From CAIQJJ01 sp964606085 (lineage in GTDB: Bacteria; Chloroflexota; Anaerolineae; Anaerolineales; UBA4823): DNA of 14,659 bases. Location: NCBI GenBank assembly GCA_964606085.1, contig CAZSFD010000105.1:1-14659 (forward strand). Reading direction: 5' to 3'. The position numbers and the translations under genes are program-made. Numbering within the stretch: the first letter of the stretch is position 1; every line of letters begins with the position of its first letter. Below are positions 1 through 6,899 of this stretch, piece after piece. Below the pieces are notes generated by a model, which saw only the letters and a list, made by a program, of their open reading frames with translations, did no database searches and had not been told where the DNA came from.

Positions 1-73
1 TTCTGAATTTTTAAGGTTCTCTTTGTCTAGCTTAATTGAACTCTAAACTCAAGTTTTAACCATTACCGCGGTT
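1..73. other. AT-rich, stop-dense head of the window
   Basis: These bases are clearly more AT-rich than what follows and have stop codons in all three forward frames (for example TGA at 4, TAA at 12, TAG at 28, TAA at 44). No promoter or Shine-Dalgarno sequence fitting the downstream kinase is visible. The kinase frame is open from base 47 and reads as hydrophobic residues that merge into the kinase N-terminus. This suggests the end of a membrane helix whose upstream part is missing. A rearrangement, an insertion boundary or an assembly junction are all possible. Confidence 0.5.
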
Positions 74-1669
74 TTGCTGATCCTCACCCAGGGCAGCATC
101 TTGAAAACCCTGACCCTGGCGCGGCGCAACGCCCGCCAACTGGCCGAACGCAACGCGGCCTTACAAACCGAAATTGCTGAACGTCAGCAGGCCGAATTGG
201 CCTTGCGAGAGAGCGAGCAGCGCTACCGCACCTTGTTTGAGCTGGAATCGGACGCCATCACCTTGATTGACGTTGAGACGATGCGGCTGGTAGATGTCAA
301 CACCGCTACCGTGCAGCGCTACGGTTTCAGCCGCGCCGAATTGCTGACCCTGCGCGCCACCGATCTTTCTGCCGAGCCTGAACAAACGCATCAGGCCATA
401 GCCACCGGCCAGGAAATGGCCTACATCCCCTTACGCTATCATCGCACCAAAGATGGCCGGGTTTTTCCGGTTGAAATTACCGGGCGTTTTTTTGACCATC
501 ACGGAAAGAAACTCTTATTGGTCGCCATGCGCGATATTGCCGAACGCGTGAAAGCGGATGCCGCCCTCAAATCTTCTGAAAAGAAGTTTTCATTGGCTTT
601 TCATGCCACGCCCTCGCTCATGGCGATCAAACGCGCCAGCGACCAGACCTACGTCGAGGTCAACCGCGCCTTTCTCGATCAATTGCACTATCGCCAGGAA
701 GATGTGATTGGCAAAACCCCACTGGAATTGGGCCTGTATCACGATCCCGGCCAATTTGCCCTTATCGCCGCCCAAATGCAAGCGACGGGCCGTGTGACCG
801 ACCTTGAAATTGCCGTTTGCACCCAAGATAGGCGTATCCTCACTTTGCTCTTTTCAGCCGAATTGATCGAAATTGACGGCGAAGCCTTCATCCTGACCCT
901 CGGCCACGATATTACCGAACGCAAACAGGCCCAGGAAGCCCTGCGGCGCATGAACGACGAACTCGAACGCCGCGTGGCCGAACGCACTGCCGAACTGACC
1001 GCCACCAACCAGGAACTGCAATCGTTCAGCTATTCCGTCGCCCACGATCTGCGCACGCCGCTGCGCGCTATTGATGGGTTCAGCCGCATGTTGCTCGAAG
1101 ACCACGCCGGGCAGATTGACAGCGATGGCCGCTTTTACCTGGAACGCATCATAGCCGCCAACCAGCGTATGAGCCAGTTGATAGATGATCTGCTCAAACT
1201 CTCGCGCCTGGCGCGCAGCGAACTGGCGCGCCAGCCGGTGAACATGAGCCAATTGGCGGGCGAAATTTTGCATGAACTGGCCTTATCCAACCCGCAGCGT
1301 GTCGTCGAATGGCAAATTGCCGATGACCTGACGGTTTCGGCAGACCCGCAAATGCTGCGCGTGGTGCTGGAAAACCTGCTCGTCAACGCCTGGAAGTTCA
1401 CTGCCCAAAAGCCCCTCGCCCACATCGAGCTTGGCGTGCAGCCCGGCCGCAAACGCACCTTCTTCGTCCGCGATAACGGCGCCGGCTTCGATATGACCTA
1501 TGCCAACAAACTGTTTGGCGCGTTCCAACGCCTGCACGCTGCCAGCGAATTCCCCGGCAGCGGGGTTGGCCTGGCCACGGTCAAGCGCATCATCGAGCGC
1601 CACGGGGGCGAAGTGTGGGCGGCTGGCGAGGTGAACGGGGGGGCTACGTTTTTCTTTACGTTGCCGTAA
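74..1669 (+). CDS. PAS-PAS sensor histidine kinase, probably N-terminally truncated
   Basis: Two-component sensor kinase that would autophosphorylate a histidine and pass the phosphate to an unseen response regulator. Seen: a short hydrophobic start (residues 1-10), a coiled coil (about 12-45), PAS 1 (about 45-155, ending in the 'RDIAERVKA' linker), PAS 2 (about 165-285, ending in 'HDITERKQA'), a second coiled coil (about 285-315), HisKA with phospho-acceptor H324 in 'AHDLRTPL', and HATPase_c with N-box 'ENLLVNAWKF' (433-442), G1 'DNGAGF' (467-472) and G2 'GSGVGL' (495-500). All catalytic boxes look intact. The TTG start has no good ribosome-binding site, and the frame stays open and hydrophobic back to base 47. 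The true protein therefore probably had a longer membrane N-terminus (inference). No receiver domain or regulator gene is adjacent. Its stop is one base from the stop of the convergent membrane protein. Confidence 0.88.
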   Translation: MLILTQGSILKTLTLARRNARQLAERNAALQTEIAERQQAELALRESEQRYRTLFELESDAITLIDVETMRLVDVNTATVQRYGFSRAELLTLRATDLSAEPEQTHQAIATGQEMAYIPLRYHRTKDGRVFPVEITGRFFDHHGKKLLLVAMRDIAERVKADAALKSSEKKFSLAFHATPSLMAIKRASDQTYVEVNRAFLDQLHYRQEDVIGKTPLELGLYHDPGQFALIAAQMQATGRVTDLEIAVCTQDRRILTLLFSAELIEIDGEAFILTLGHDITERKQAQEALRRMNDELERRVAERTAELTATNQELQSFSYSVAHDLRTPLRAIDGFSRMLLEDHAGQIDSDGRFYLERIIAANQRMSQLIDDLLKLSRLARSELARQPVNMSQLAGEILHELALSNPQRVVEWQIADDLTVSADPQMLRVVLENLLVNAWKFTAQKPLAHIELGVQPGRKRTFFVRDNGAGFDMTYANKLFGAFQRLHAASEFPGSGVGLATVKRIIERHGGEVWAAGEVNGGATFFFTLP

Positions 1670-1670
1670 C

Positions 1671-2300
1671 TTATCTCACGGCCTCGCGCAAATCATCAAA
1701 AAACTGCTCAGCCGAATGGCGCAAGATACTCCCCAGGTTCACGCGCAATGCCAGGTGCGGCGATTGTTGTTCCAGCGAAAGGCGCAGCCTGGCCTTCGGG
1801 TATTTTTCCAGAAATTTCTGTACCCGCGTCAGCGAAGAATTGCTCTCTTTGCCGCGCCAGGCGATATCGAATGCCCCGCTGCTCGCTTTCTTCTGATAGC
1901 CCTTCTCGGCGTCTTCCAGGCGTTTTTGCACGCTGCGGCTGCCTTGCGGGCCGGCTTCAATTTCGGGATCGGGCAGGGAGCGCAAATCGGCGCGCACAAA
2001 CAATTCATCGCGTTGCCCTTTGAGATGCTGATACAGCCACATCGGCAGGTTGTCGCGGCGTTCGAGGGCGAAGATCAATTCCATGCTGCGGTATGGAGGG
2101 CGCAAATCGGTCACATCCAGGCGGCCCGCCGATTGCATGCGCCCGCGCCAGCGCACCATGCCCGGCTTGCCAGCCTGTTTTGCCCCGGCCACCAGCCAAC
2201 GCATGGCCGCCTGCGCCCGCTGACGGTTGAACACCGCCCCAAAACCATACAGCAGCACCACGATCATGATCGCGCCAATCAACAAAATCTTCCAATCCAT
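1671..2300 (-). CDS. Single-pass membrane protein of unknown function
   Basis: A 209-residue protein I do not recognise. An N-terminal hydrophobic segment (about 5-24, 'ILLIGAIMIVVLLYGFGAVF') is followed by a basic, Arg/Lys-rich soluble domain, so it is likely anchored with most of the chain in the cytoplasm (inferred from the positive residues after the helix). No Cys motif, P-loop or catalytic signature is seen. The ATG is well supported: on the minus strand GGAGG lies 9 nt upstream. It diverges from the SDR operon across about 110 bp and converges on the histidine kinase with a single base between the stops, which leaves no room for a terminator between them. Real coding status is supported by its charged, non-repetitive composition and the good ribosome-binding site. 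Confidence 0.75.
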   Translation of the reverse strand: MDWKILLIGAIMIVVLLYGFGAVFNRQRAQAAMRWLVAGAKQAGKPGMVRWRGRMQSAGRLDVTDLRPPYRSMELIFALERRDNLPMWLYQHLKGQRDELFVRADLRSLPDPEIEAGPQGSRSVQKRLEDAEKGYQKKASSGAFDIAWRGKESNSSLTRVQKFLEKYPKARLRLSLEQQSPHLALRVNLGSILRHSAEQFFDDLREAVR

Positions 2301-2335
2301 AGCCGAAATCCTCCACGCTCAAACCTGAAAATTCG

Positions 2336-2363
2336 GTTCAGTTTAGTCGAAGTGTGGCATAAT
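2336..2363 (+). promoter_or_regulatory. Extended -10 promoter of the SDR operon
   Basis: TGG-CATAAT at 2355-2363 is an extended -10 matching the consensus at five of six hexamer positions. The -35 is weak (GTTCAG or TTCAGT near 2336-2342). Transcription would start near 2370 and give a leader of about 40 nt. That leader contains CGCTTTTGCGCCCC (2375-2388), which resembles early leader sequences elsewhere in the window. Confidence 0.5.
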
Positions 2364-2411
2364 GTAAAGCCACTCGCTTTTGCGCCCCATTTTCTTTCTG
2401 GAGATTTCGCC

Positions 2412-3203
2412 ATGAACTTACACCTCGATGGAAAACGCGCCCTCATCACCGGCGCCAGCCGCGGTCTCGGCTACGCCACGGCCAGAGGCCTGGCCCTCGA
2501 AGGCTGCCGCGTGGCCCTCAACAGCCGCAGCCCCGAAAAAGTGGCAGCCGCTGCCCAGCGCATCACTGCCGAAACCGCCAACCAGGTGATCGCCCTGCCT
2601 GGCGACGTGACCGACCCTGCCGTGCCAGCCGAACTGGTCGGCCAGGCTGCTGCCGCCCTCGGCGGATTAGACTTACTCGTCACCAACGCCGGCGGCCCGC
2701 CCCCTGGCAAGTTCGAGAGCTTCGACGATGCCACCTGGTATCGCGCCATCGAGCTTTCGCTGATGAGCCACGTGCGCCTGATGCGGGCCGCGCTGCCCCA
2801 TTTGCGTCAGTCGCCGGCGGCCAGCGTGCTGGCGATCACCTCCTATTCGGTCAAGCAGCCCATCCCCAACCTGGTGCTTTCCAACAGCATCCGCGCCGCC
2901 ACGGTCGGGCTGATCAAAACCCTGGCGCTCGAAGTGGGCGGCGAGGGTATCCGTTTCAATTCCATTTTGCCCGCCTGGACGGAGACCGAACGCGTCTACG
3001 AGTTGATGAGCAACCGCGCCCAAACCAACGGCAGCACCGTCGAAGAAGAGATCGCCAAACAAGCCGGCAGCAGCGTGCTGGGCCGCATGAGCACCCCCGA
3101 AGAATTTGCCAACGCCGCCGTTTTTCTGCTTTCGCCGGCGGCCTCCTACATCACCGGCGTCATGCTCAGCGTAGATGGCGGCATGTACAAAGGGACTTTG
3201 TAA
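2412..3203 (+). CDS. SDR-fold oxidoreductase-like protein with Tyr/Lys catalytic pair replaced
   Basis: A 263-residue Rossmann-fold protein of the short-chain dehydrogenase/reductase family, annotated in many genomes as a 3-oxoacyl-ACP reductase-like protein. Seen: nucleotide-binding 'TGASRGLG' (13-20), 'TNAGG' (91-95), conserved S144 in 'ITSYS', and a C-terminal 'SVDGG' (253-257). Aligned with classical SDRs, the Tyr and Lys of YxxxK become S157 and R161 within 'LSNSIRA'. Related SDR-like proteins with a 'SVKQP...LSNSxR' signature are known, so this is probably a subfamily trait rather than decay. The substrate is unknown and classical dehydrogenase chemistry is doubtful. The open frame runs back to 1716, but the ATG at 2412 has GGAG 8 nt upstream and begins where the SDR fold begins. 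It is the first gene of an operon, 2 nt before the next ORF. Confidence 0.9.
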   Translation: MNLHLDGKRALITGASRGLGYATARGLALEGCRVALNSRSPEKVAAAAQRITAETANQVIALPGDVTDPAVPAELVGQAAAALGGLDLLVTNAGGPPPGKFESFDDATWYRAIELSLMSHVRLMRAALPHLRQSPAASVLAITSYSVKQPIPNLVLSNSIRAATVGLIKTLALEVGGEGIRFNSILPAWTETERVYELMSNRAQTNGSTVEEEIAKQAGSSVLGRMSTPEEFANAAVFLLSPAASYITGVMLSVDGGMYKGTL

Positions 3204-3205
3204 CG

Positions 3206-4216
3206 ATGCCCACCATTCCCGTTTATTACCGCGTTGTGACCGACAGCGAAAGGGGCGAGGCCGCCCGCAAATTTGCCGCGCCATTGCGTACACGCCTGTT
3301 GTCGTTGGGCTTTGCCAGCCTGGGTGTGTTGCAAACTCGGTCGCCCGGCTCGGTGGATCAATATGTGTTCCGGCGCTATTTGCAGCCCGACGATGCCGAA
3401 TTGTTGATCGAGAACGCTGAACAAGGCGCGCTGGCCGAGGTTTTTACCAGCCCCGACCGGCAAGTTTTTGCCTCGATAGAAAATGTCTTTGGCGAAGCGC
3501 TGGTGATGCTGTATACCTTATTGGATAACGGCATGGTGATTGAAACCAGCATGAAACCGGGGCGTGGCGTCGCCTACAAACCAGGCGTTTCTGGCCGTCT
3601 GATGAACCTGGCCAACCGGCGCATCCAACCGTGGGAACGCGAAACCGTGCCTGCCTCGGGTTATTTTGTCGAGCAGGTAGATACGCGTGATCCCGATTGG
3701 TTATGGCAGCGCCATCGTCAACGTGTGGGCGAGATGCAGGCCAAATTTGCTGCTGAAATCCGTGCCACCCCCCAAGCCGACGCGTCGGTTGAGCCTGTCG
3801 AAACCAATGGGCAGCCTGGCCAAAGCGGGTTTCGACAAGCTCAACCAGCGAACATACCCGATATCCGCTTGTACGCAGCCATCGCCCAACGCAGCACCCG
3901 CATCACCACCGAGCGCGTTCAGGCGGGCAGTCGTCTGCTCAATATGCTCACCTTTGCCACCATGTTGCTCGTGTGGGCGGGGGTTTGCGGCGTGATGGCT
4001 GTGTTTATCTTTTTGACGGCGCAAGTGCAAGCCGACCCGGCCGCCAGTGCACAGGCCGAAACGGTCAAAATGGCAGTGCCATTCGTGTGCGTGCCTGGGC
4101 TGGTGCTGCTCTTAGGCGGCATGGCTTTTGGCGTGGTGCCCAATATCCACAAATTTGTGCCAGGCCCTCGGCCCGAAAGTGTGGAGATGATGCTGCGCCG
4201 GGTGAAATTTGAATGA
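3206..4216 (+). CDS. Membrane protein of unknown function with in-frame palindromic repeat insertion
   Basis: A 336-residue protein I do not recognise. A soluble N-terminal part (1-190) contains 'ENVFGEALVMLYTLLDNGMVIETS', which looks like a folded alpha/beta region. A low-complexity stretch (about 190-216) follows, then two transmembrane helices near 246-271 and 289-312 and a short basic tail. Residues about 195-214 ('VEPVETNGQPGQSGFRQAQP') are encoded by a 60-bp palindromic repeat that keeps the frame. The peptide is out of character with the rest and is best seen as a tolerated insertion in a linker. The start codon lies 2 nt after the SDR stop, with AAAGGGA about 10 nt upstream. The stop overlaps the methyltransferase start (ATGA), so translation is likely coupled. 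Function is unknown; membrane location is inferred from the helices. Confidence 0.85.
   Translation: MPTIPVYYRVVTDSERGEAARKFAAPLRTRLLSLGFASLGVLQTRSPGSVDQYVFRRYLQPDDAELLIENAEQGALAEVFTSPDRQVFASIENVFGEALVMLYTLLDNGMVIETSMKPGRGVAYKPGVSGRLMNLANRRIQPWERETVPASGYFVEQVDTRDPDWLWQRHRQRVGEMQAKFAAEIRATPQADASVEPVETNGQPGQSGFRQAQPANIPDIRLYAAIAQRSTRITTERVQAGSRLLNMLTFATMLLVWAGVCGVMAVFIFLTAQVQADPAASAQAETVKMAVPFVCVPGLVLLLGGMAFGVVPNIHKFVPGPRPESVEMMLRRVKFE
3787..3846. repeat. 60-bp palindromic repeat inside a coding region
   Basis: The left arm (3787-3805, GGTTGAGCCTGTCGAAACC) and right arm (3828-3846, GGTTTCGACAAGCTCAACC) are reverse complements at 18 of 19 positions, around a 22-nt loop. From memory, the core TTTCGACAAGCTCA recurs as a dispersed palindrome in many environmental bacterial genomes and often leaves peptides such as 'EPVE', 'RQAQ', 'SLSKP' or 'FDKLN' in proteins. 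The length is exactly 20 codons, so the host frame is preserved. Confidence 0.85.
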
Positions 4217-4941
4217 GCGCGGCCGCCTCCCACCGCATGTATCACGATCTGGCCTGGGCGTGGCCGATCATCAGCCCGCCTGGTGAATATGTCAGCGAAG
4301 CCTGGCAGATCGCCGCGCTGCTGCGCAAACATGCCCGGCGTCCGCTGCGCAGTTTGCTGCACCTCGGCTGCGGCGGGGGGCATCTCGATTTCACCTTGAA
4401 AAACGATTTCACGCTGACCGGGGTAGATTTAAGCCTGCCCATGCTCGATCTGGCGCGTCAACTCAACCCCACCGTCACTTATCATGCTGGCGATATGCGC
4501 ACCATGCGCCTCGGCCAGTGCTTCGATGCCGTCTTGGTGGCCGACTCGATTGATTACATGCTCAGTGAGGGTGATTTGCTGGCAGCCTTTCAGACGGCTT
4601 TTGAGCATCTTGCGCCGGGCGGGGCGTTGCTGCTCGTTCCCGATGTCACTGCCGAAAGTTACCAGCAGCACGAAACCGCCGCCTTCACCGAAACCAGCCG
4701 CGAGGGGGTGGCGATCACCATTTTGCGCAACCACTTTGATCCCGACCCCACCGATACGACCTTCGAGATGACCTTTGTCTATCTGATTCGTCGCCTGGGA
4801 CAATTGACCATCGAAACCGATCATCATCTGGCCGGCCTCTTCTCCCAGGCAGCCTGGCTGCGCCTGCTCGGTCAGGTTGGTTTTAGCGCCAAAGCGCTGC
4901 CCCACAAAAGGGGGGCGCCTCGTTTTGTGGGTATCAAGTGA
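4213..4941 (+). CDS. Class I SAM-dependent methyltransferase
   Basis: A 242-residue methyltransferase that would transfer a methyl group from S-adenosylmethionine to an unknown acceptor, probably a small molecule. Seen: motif I 'LLHLGCGGGHLDF' (48-60), the acidic ribose-binding residue D72 in 'GVDLS', 'AGDMRTM' (92-98) as the adenine-contact region, 'FDAVLVADSIDYM' (104-116) as motif II, and 'LAPGGALLLVPD' (133-144) as motif III. The C-terminal half has the antiparallel strand pattern of a small-molecule methyltransferase ('DTTFEMTFVYLIRR'). The start overlaps the preceding stop by four bases, so this is the third gene of the SDR operon. Its stop is five bases from that of the convergent P-loop gene. 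The substrate cannot be read from sequence; a link to the SDR-like neighbour is only suggested by co-transcription. Confidence 0.9.
   Translation: MSAAASHRMYHDLAWAWPIISPPGEYVSEAWQIAALLRKHARRPLRSLLHLGCGGGHLDFTLKNDFTLTGVDLSLPMLDLARQLNPTVTYHAGDMRTMRLGQCFDAVLVADSIDYMLSEGDLLAAFQTAFEHLAPGGALLLVPDVTAESYQQHETAAFTETSREGVAITILRNHFDPDPTDTTFEMTFVYLIRRLGQLTIETDHHLAGLFSQAAWLRLLGQVGFSAKALPHKRGAPRFVGIK
4901..4931. repeat. Perfect 9-bp inverted repeat in the methyltransferase tail
   Basis: CCCACAAAA (4901-4909) and TTTTGTGGG (4923-4931) pair perfectly around a 13-nt loop within the last codons of the methyltransferase. No T-tract follows on either strand, so it is not an ordinary intrinsic terminator. It could affect mRNA 3' ends between the convergent genes, or could be chance in codons for 'PHKRGAPRFVG'. 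Confidence 0.4.
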
Positions 4942-4946
4942 AGCCA

Positions 4947-5492
4947 TCAACCCAGAATAGCTTGCAGCACTGTGGCGTAATCCACATTCCCGCTGGTCGT
5001 ATCCACTTCAATCAATTTCCCCGGCAGATTGAGGGCCTGGTTGGCTGATGAAAAGGCCAATTGGCGCAAGGCAGGCAAATAATCGGCATCTACGTGGCCT
5101 GGGTGACGTGCGGCAGTCTCGACGCGGTGTTGAAAGCGTGCCACAACCGCTTCTGGCGTGGCCGTGCAATAGACCTGTACCAGCCGGGCATCCACCGGTT
5201 GACCCAGCTTTTGCAGTTGGGGGACATCCAGCACGGCGTCGAAATTGCTCTCCACAATCACCGAACCGCCTGAGCGGAGAACGCTTTCGGCAGCGAGCAG
5301 CAGGATGGCATTGCTGGCCCGGCTCAGCCTTTGCGACCAGGCACGGTCTTGCCAGCCCAATTGCGCAAACAACACTTCTTTGAAGGCGTCTTTGCTGAAA
5401 AAAGGCCAGCGGGTCTGGTTGGCCAGCCAGTGGCCGAGGGTGGTTTTTCCGGTGCAGGGCAGGCCGGTGATGATGATGAAGTGGGTGGGCAT
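4947..5492 (-). CDS. P-loop NTPase, small-molecule kinase-like (AAA_33/zeta-toxin type)
   Basis: A 181-residue P-loop protein. Walker A 'GLPCTGKTT' (10-18) directly follows the first strand 'HFIIIT'. The pattern 'GGSVIVESNFD' (about 75-85) supplies the strand and acceptor-side acidic residue seen in zeta-toxin, chloramphenicol phosphotransferase and polynucleotide kinase-like families. 'ARFQHRVETAARHPGH' (about 118-133) resembles the Arg-rich lid. It probably phosphorylates a small molecule or nucleotide; the substrate is unknown. No antitoxin-like partner is adjacent, so I do not call it a toxin. The ATG follows the T-tract of the dnaA terminator by only 7 nt and has no Shine-Dalgarno sequence. 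Expression therefore depends on read-through, a promoter inside the dnaA end, or a near-leaderless start. It converges on the methyltransferase. Confidence 0.82.
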   Translation of the reverse strand: MPTHFIIITGLPCTGKTTLGHWLANQTRWPFFSKDAFKEVLFAQLGWQDRAWSQRLSRASNAILLLAAESVLRSGGSVIVESNFDAVLDVPQLQKLGQPVDARLVQVYCTATPEAVVARFQHRVETAARHPGHVDADYLPALRQLAFSSANQALNLPGKLIEVDTTSGNVDYATVLQAILG

Positions 5493-5499
5493 GGGTGTT

Positions 5500-5549
5500 A
5501 AAAAATAAGGGGAATGTGAGTCAGGAAGGCCAGTGACTCACATTCCCCT
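5500..5549 (-). terminator. Intrinsic terminator of dnaA
   Basis: A perfect 16-bp inverted repeat: AGGGGAATGTGAGTCA (5508-5523) against TGACTCACATTCCCCT (5534-5549), with a 10-nt loop. On the minus strand it is followed by TATTTTTT (5507-5500). It lies 21 bases past the dnaA stop and just upstream of the P-loop gene. Confidence 0.93.
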
Positions 5550-5570
5550 GGCGGAAAAGCAAAGGGGCAA

Positions 5571-6899
5571 TTACATCGCCAGGCCTGACCCATACATTTG
5601 CTCACGCACCTTGATCACCTGGCGGCGCAGGCGGTCGTCGCGTTCGAGCAGGTCAGCCACCTTATCACAGGCATACATCACGGTGGTGTGGTCACGCCCG
5701 CCCAGGGTTTCGCCGATTTGTGGCAGCGAGTACTGTGCTTCTTCGCGCAACAGGTACATGGCCACCTGGCGGGGCAGGGCAACTTCTTGCGAGCGTTCAC
5801 GGCTCATCAGGCGATCCACCCCAATCCCAAAAACATCGGCCACCGAACGGATCAGATTATCGGGCTGCAATTCCTGGCGCTGCGGCAGCAGGTCGGCCAG
5901 CGCCGAATCGACCAGTTTGGCGGTCAGCGGCAGCCCGCTGAGTTCGGCAAAGGCCGACACGCGGGTGAGCGCGCCTTCTAATTCGCGGATATTCGATTGC
6001 ACGCGGCGGGCGATCAATTCGAGCATGTCATCGGGCATGGGCAGCCGCAGGCGGGCGGCCTTGGAGCGCAAGATGGCCAGGCGGGTTTCAAAATCGGGCG
6101 GCTGAATGTCTGCCGCCAGCCCCCATTCGAAACGGGAACGCAGGCGCTCTTCCAGGGTCACCAGTGCCTTGGGGGGGCGGTCAGATGAAAGAACAATCTG
6201 CTTGTTTTGGCCGTGCAGGGTGTTGAAGGTGTGGAAAAACTCTTCCTGGGTCGATTCTTTGCCGGCGATGAATTGGATGTCATCTACCATCAATACATCA
6301 ATCTGGCGGTATTTTTCGCGGAAGGCCTGCGTGGTGTGCGTGCGGATGGCATGGATCAGGTCGTTGGTAAATTCTTCTGAGGATACATACAACACCTGTT
6401 GCCCGCGGCGCAGGCAGGCATCGCCAATGGCATGTAATAAATGGGTCTTGCCCAAGCCTACGCCGCCATAGAGAAAGAGGGGGTTATAGGCATGGGCGGG
6501 TTTTTCGGCCACGGCCAACGCGGCGGCATGGGCCAGGCGATTGCTTGCGCCAACAACAAAATTTTCGAAGGAATAACGAGTGTTCTGGGGAAAAGTGCTG
6601 GCTAGCTGGGGCGGCAGTGAGACTTTTTCTGGCTCAGGATCCGGTTCTGGGCCTTGCTGCCAGACGACAAAACGCGTTTCGATAGAGCGGTTCATCAAGC
6701 CGGTGAGCAAGCGTTTGATGGTACTCGACAGGCGGCCTTCGAGCCAATCGCGAGCGTAGGCGTTTTGCACGCCGAGGATAAACGTGCCATCTTCATAGGC
6801 CACCAATTCAGCATCCCGCACCCACGTATCAAAGGTGGATTTGGACATTTCCATCTGTAGTTGTCCTAATGCAGCTTGCCAGGCTTGATCCGCTTTCAT
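5571..6899 (-). CDS. dnaA: Chromosomal replication initiator protein DnaA
   Basis: A 442-residue DnaA, normal in length, which binds ATP and oriC DnaA boxes and opens the origin. Seen: domain I (1-80, with 'STFDTWVRD' typical of the DnaA N-terminus), a very short domain II (about 81-105, Pro/Glu-rich), AAA+ domain III with 'NPLFLYGGVGLGKTHLL' (Walker A 145-152), Walker B 'VLMVDDIQF' (202-210), sensor 1 'LSSDRPPK' (237-244) and 'LRSRFEWGL' with the arginine finger (253-261), and DNA-binding domain IV with signature 'GRDHTTVMYA' (401-410). The ATG has GAGGAG 9 nt upstream. An efficient terminator follows the gene, and dnaN is not downstream, so dnaA appears monocistronic here. The 493-bp upstream gap is where autoregulation or an origin might sit, but no clear DnaA boxes were found. 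Confidence 0.98.
   Translation of the reverse strand: MKADQAWQAALGQLQMEMSKSTFDTWVRDAELVAYEDGTFILGVQNAYARDWLEGRLSSTIKRLLTGLMNRSIETRFVVWQQGPEPDPEPEKVSLPPQLASTFPQNTRYSFENFVVGASNRLAHAAALAVAEKPAHAYNPLFLYGGVGLGKTHLLHAIGDACLRRGQQVLYVSSEEFTNDLIHAIRTHTTQAFREKYRQIDVLMVDDIQFIAGKESTQEEFFHTFNTLHGQNKQIVLSSDRPPKALVTLEERLRSRFEWGLAADIQPPDFETRLAILRSKAARLRLPMPDDMLELIARRVQSNIRELEGALTRVSAFAELSGLPLTAKLVDSALADLLPQRQELQPDNLIRSVADVFGIGVDRLMSRERSQEVALPRQVAMYLLREEAQYSLPQIGETLGGRDHTTVMYACDKVADLLERDDRLRRQVIKVREQMYGSGLAM

Noticed and set aside
1716..2411. Upstream in-frame extension of the SDR open frame (232 extra codons)
   Set aside because: It is antisense to the single-pass membrane protein gene. The SDR fold begins exactly at the ATG at 2412, which has its own ribosome-binding site and promoter.
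2673..3293. 206-codon minus-strand open frame over the SDR gene
   Set aside because: Low-complexity Gly/Arg/Ala-rich shadow of a clear SDR coding region.
4947..5492. Zeta-type toxin of a toxin-antitoxin system
   Set aside because: The P-loop and lid are shared with many harmless small-molecule kinases, and no small antitoxin gene is adjacent.
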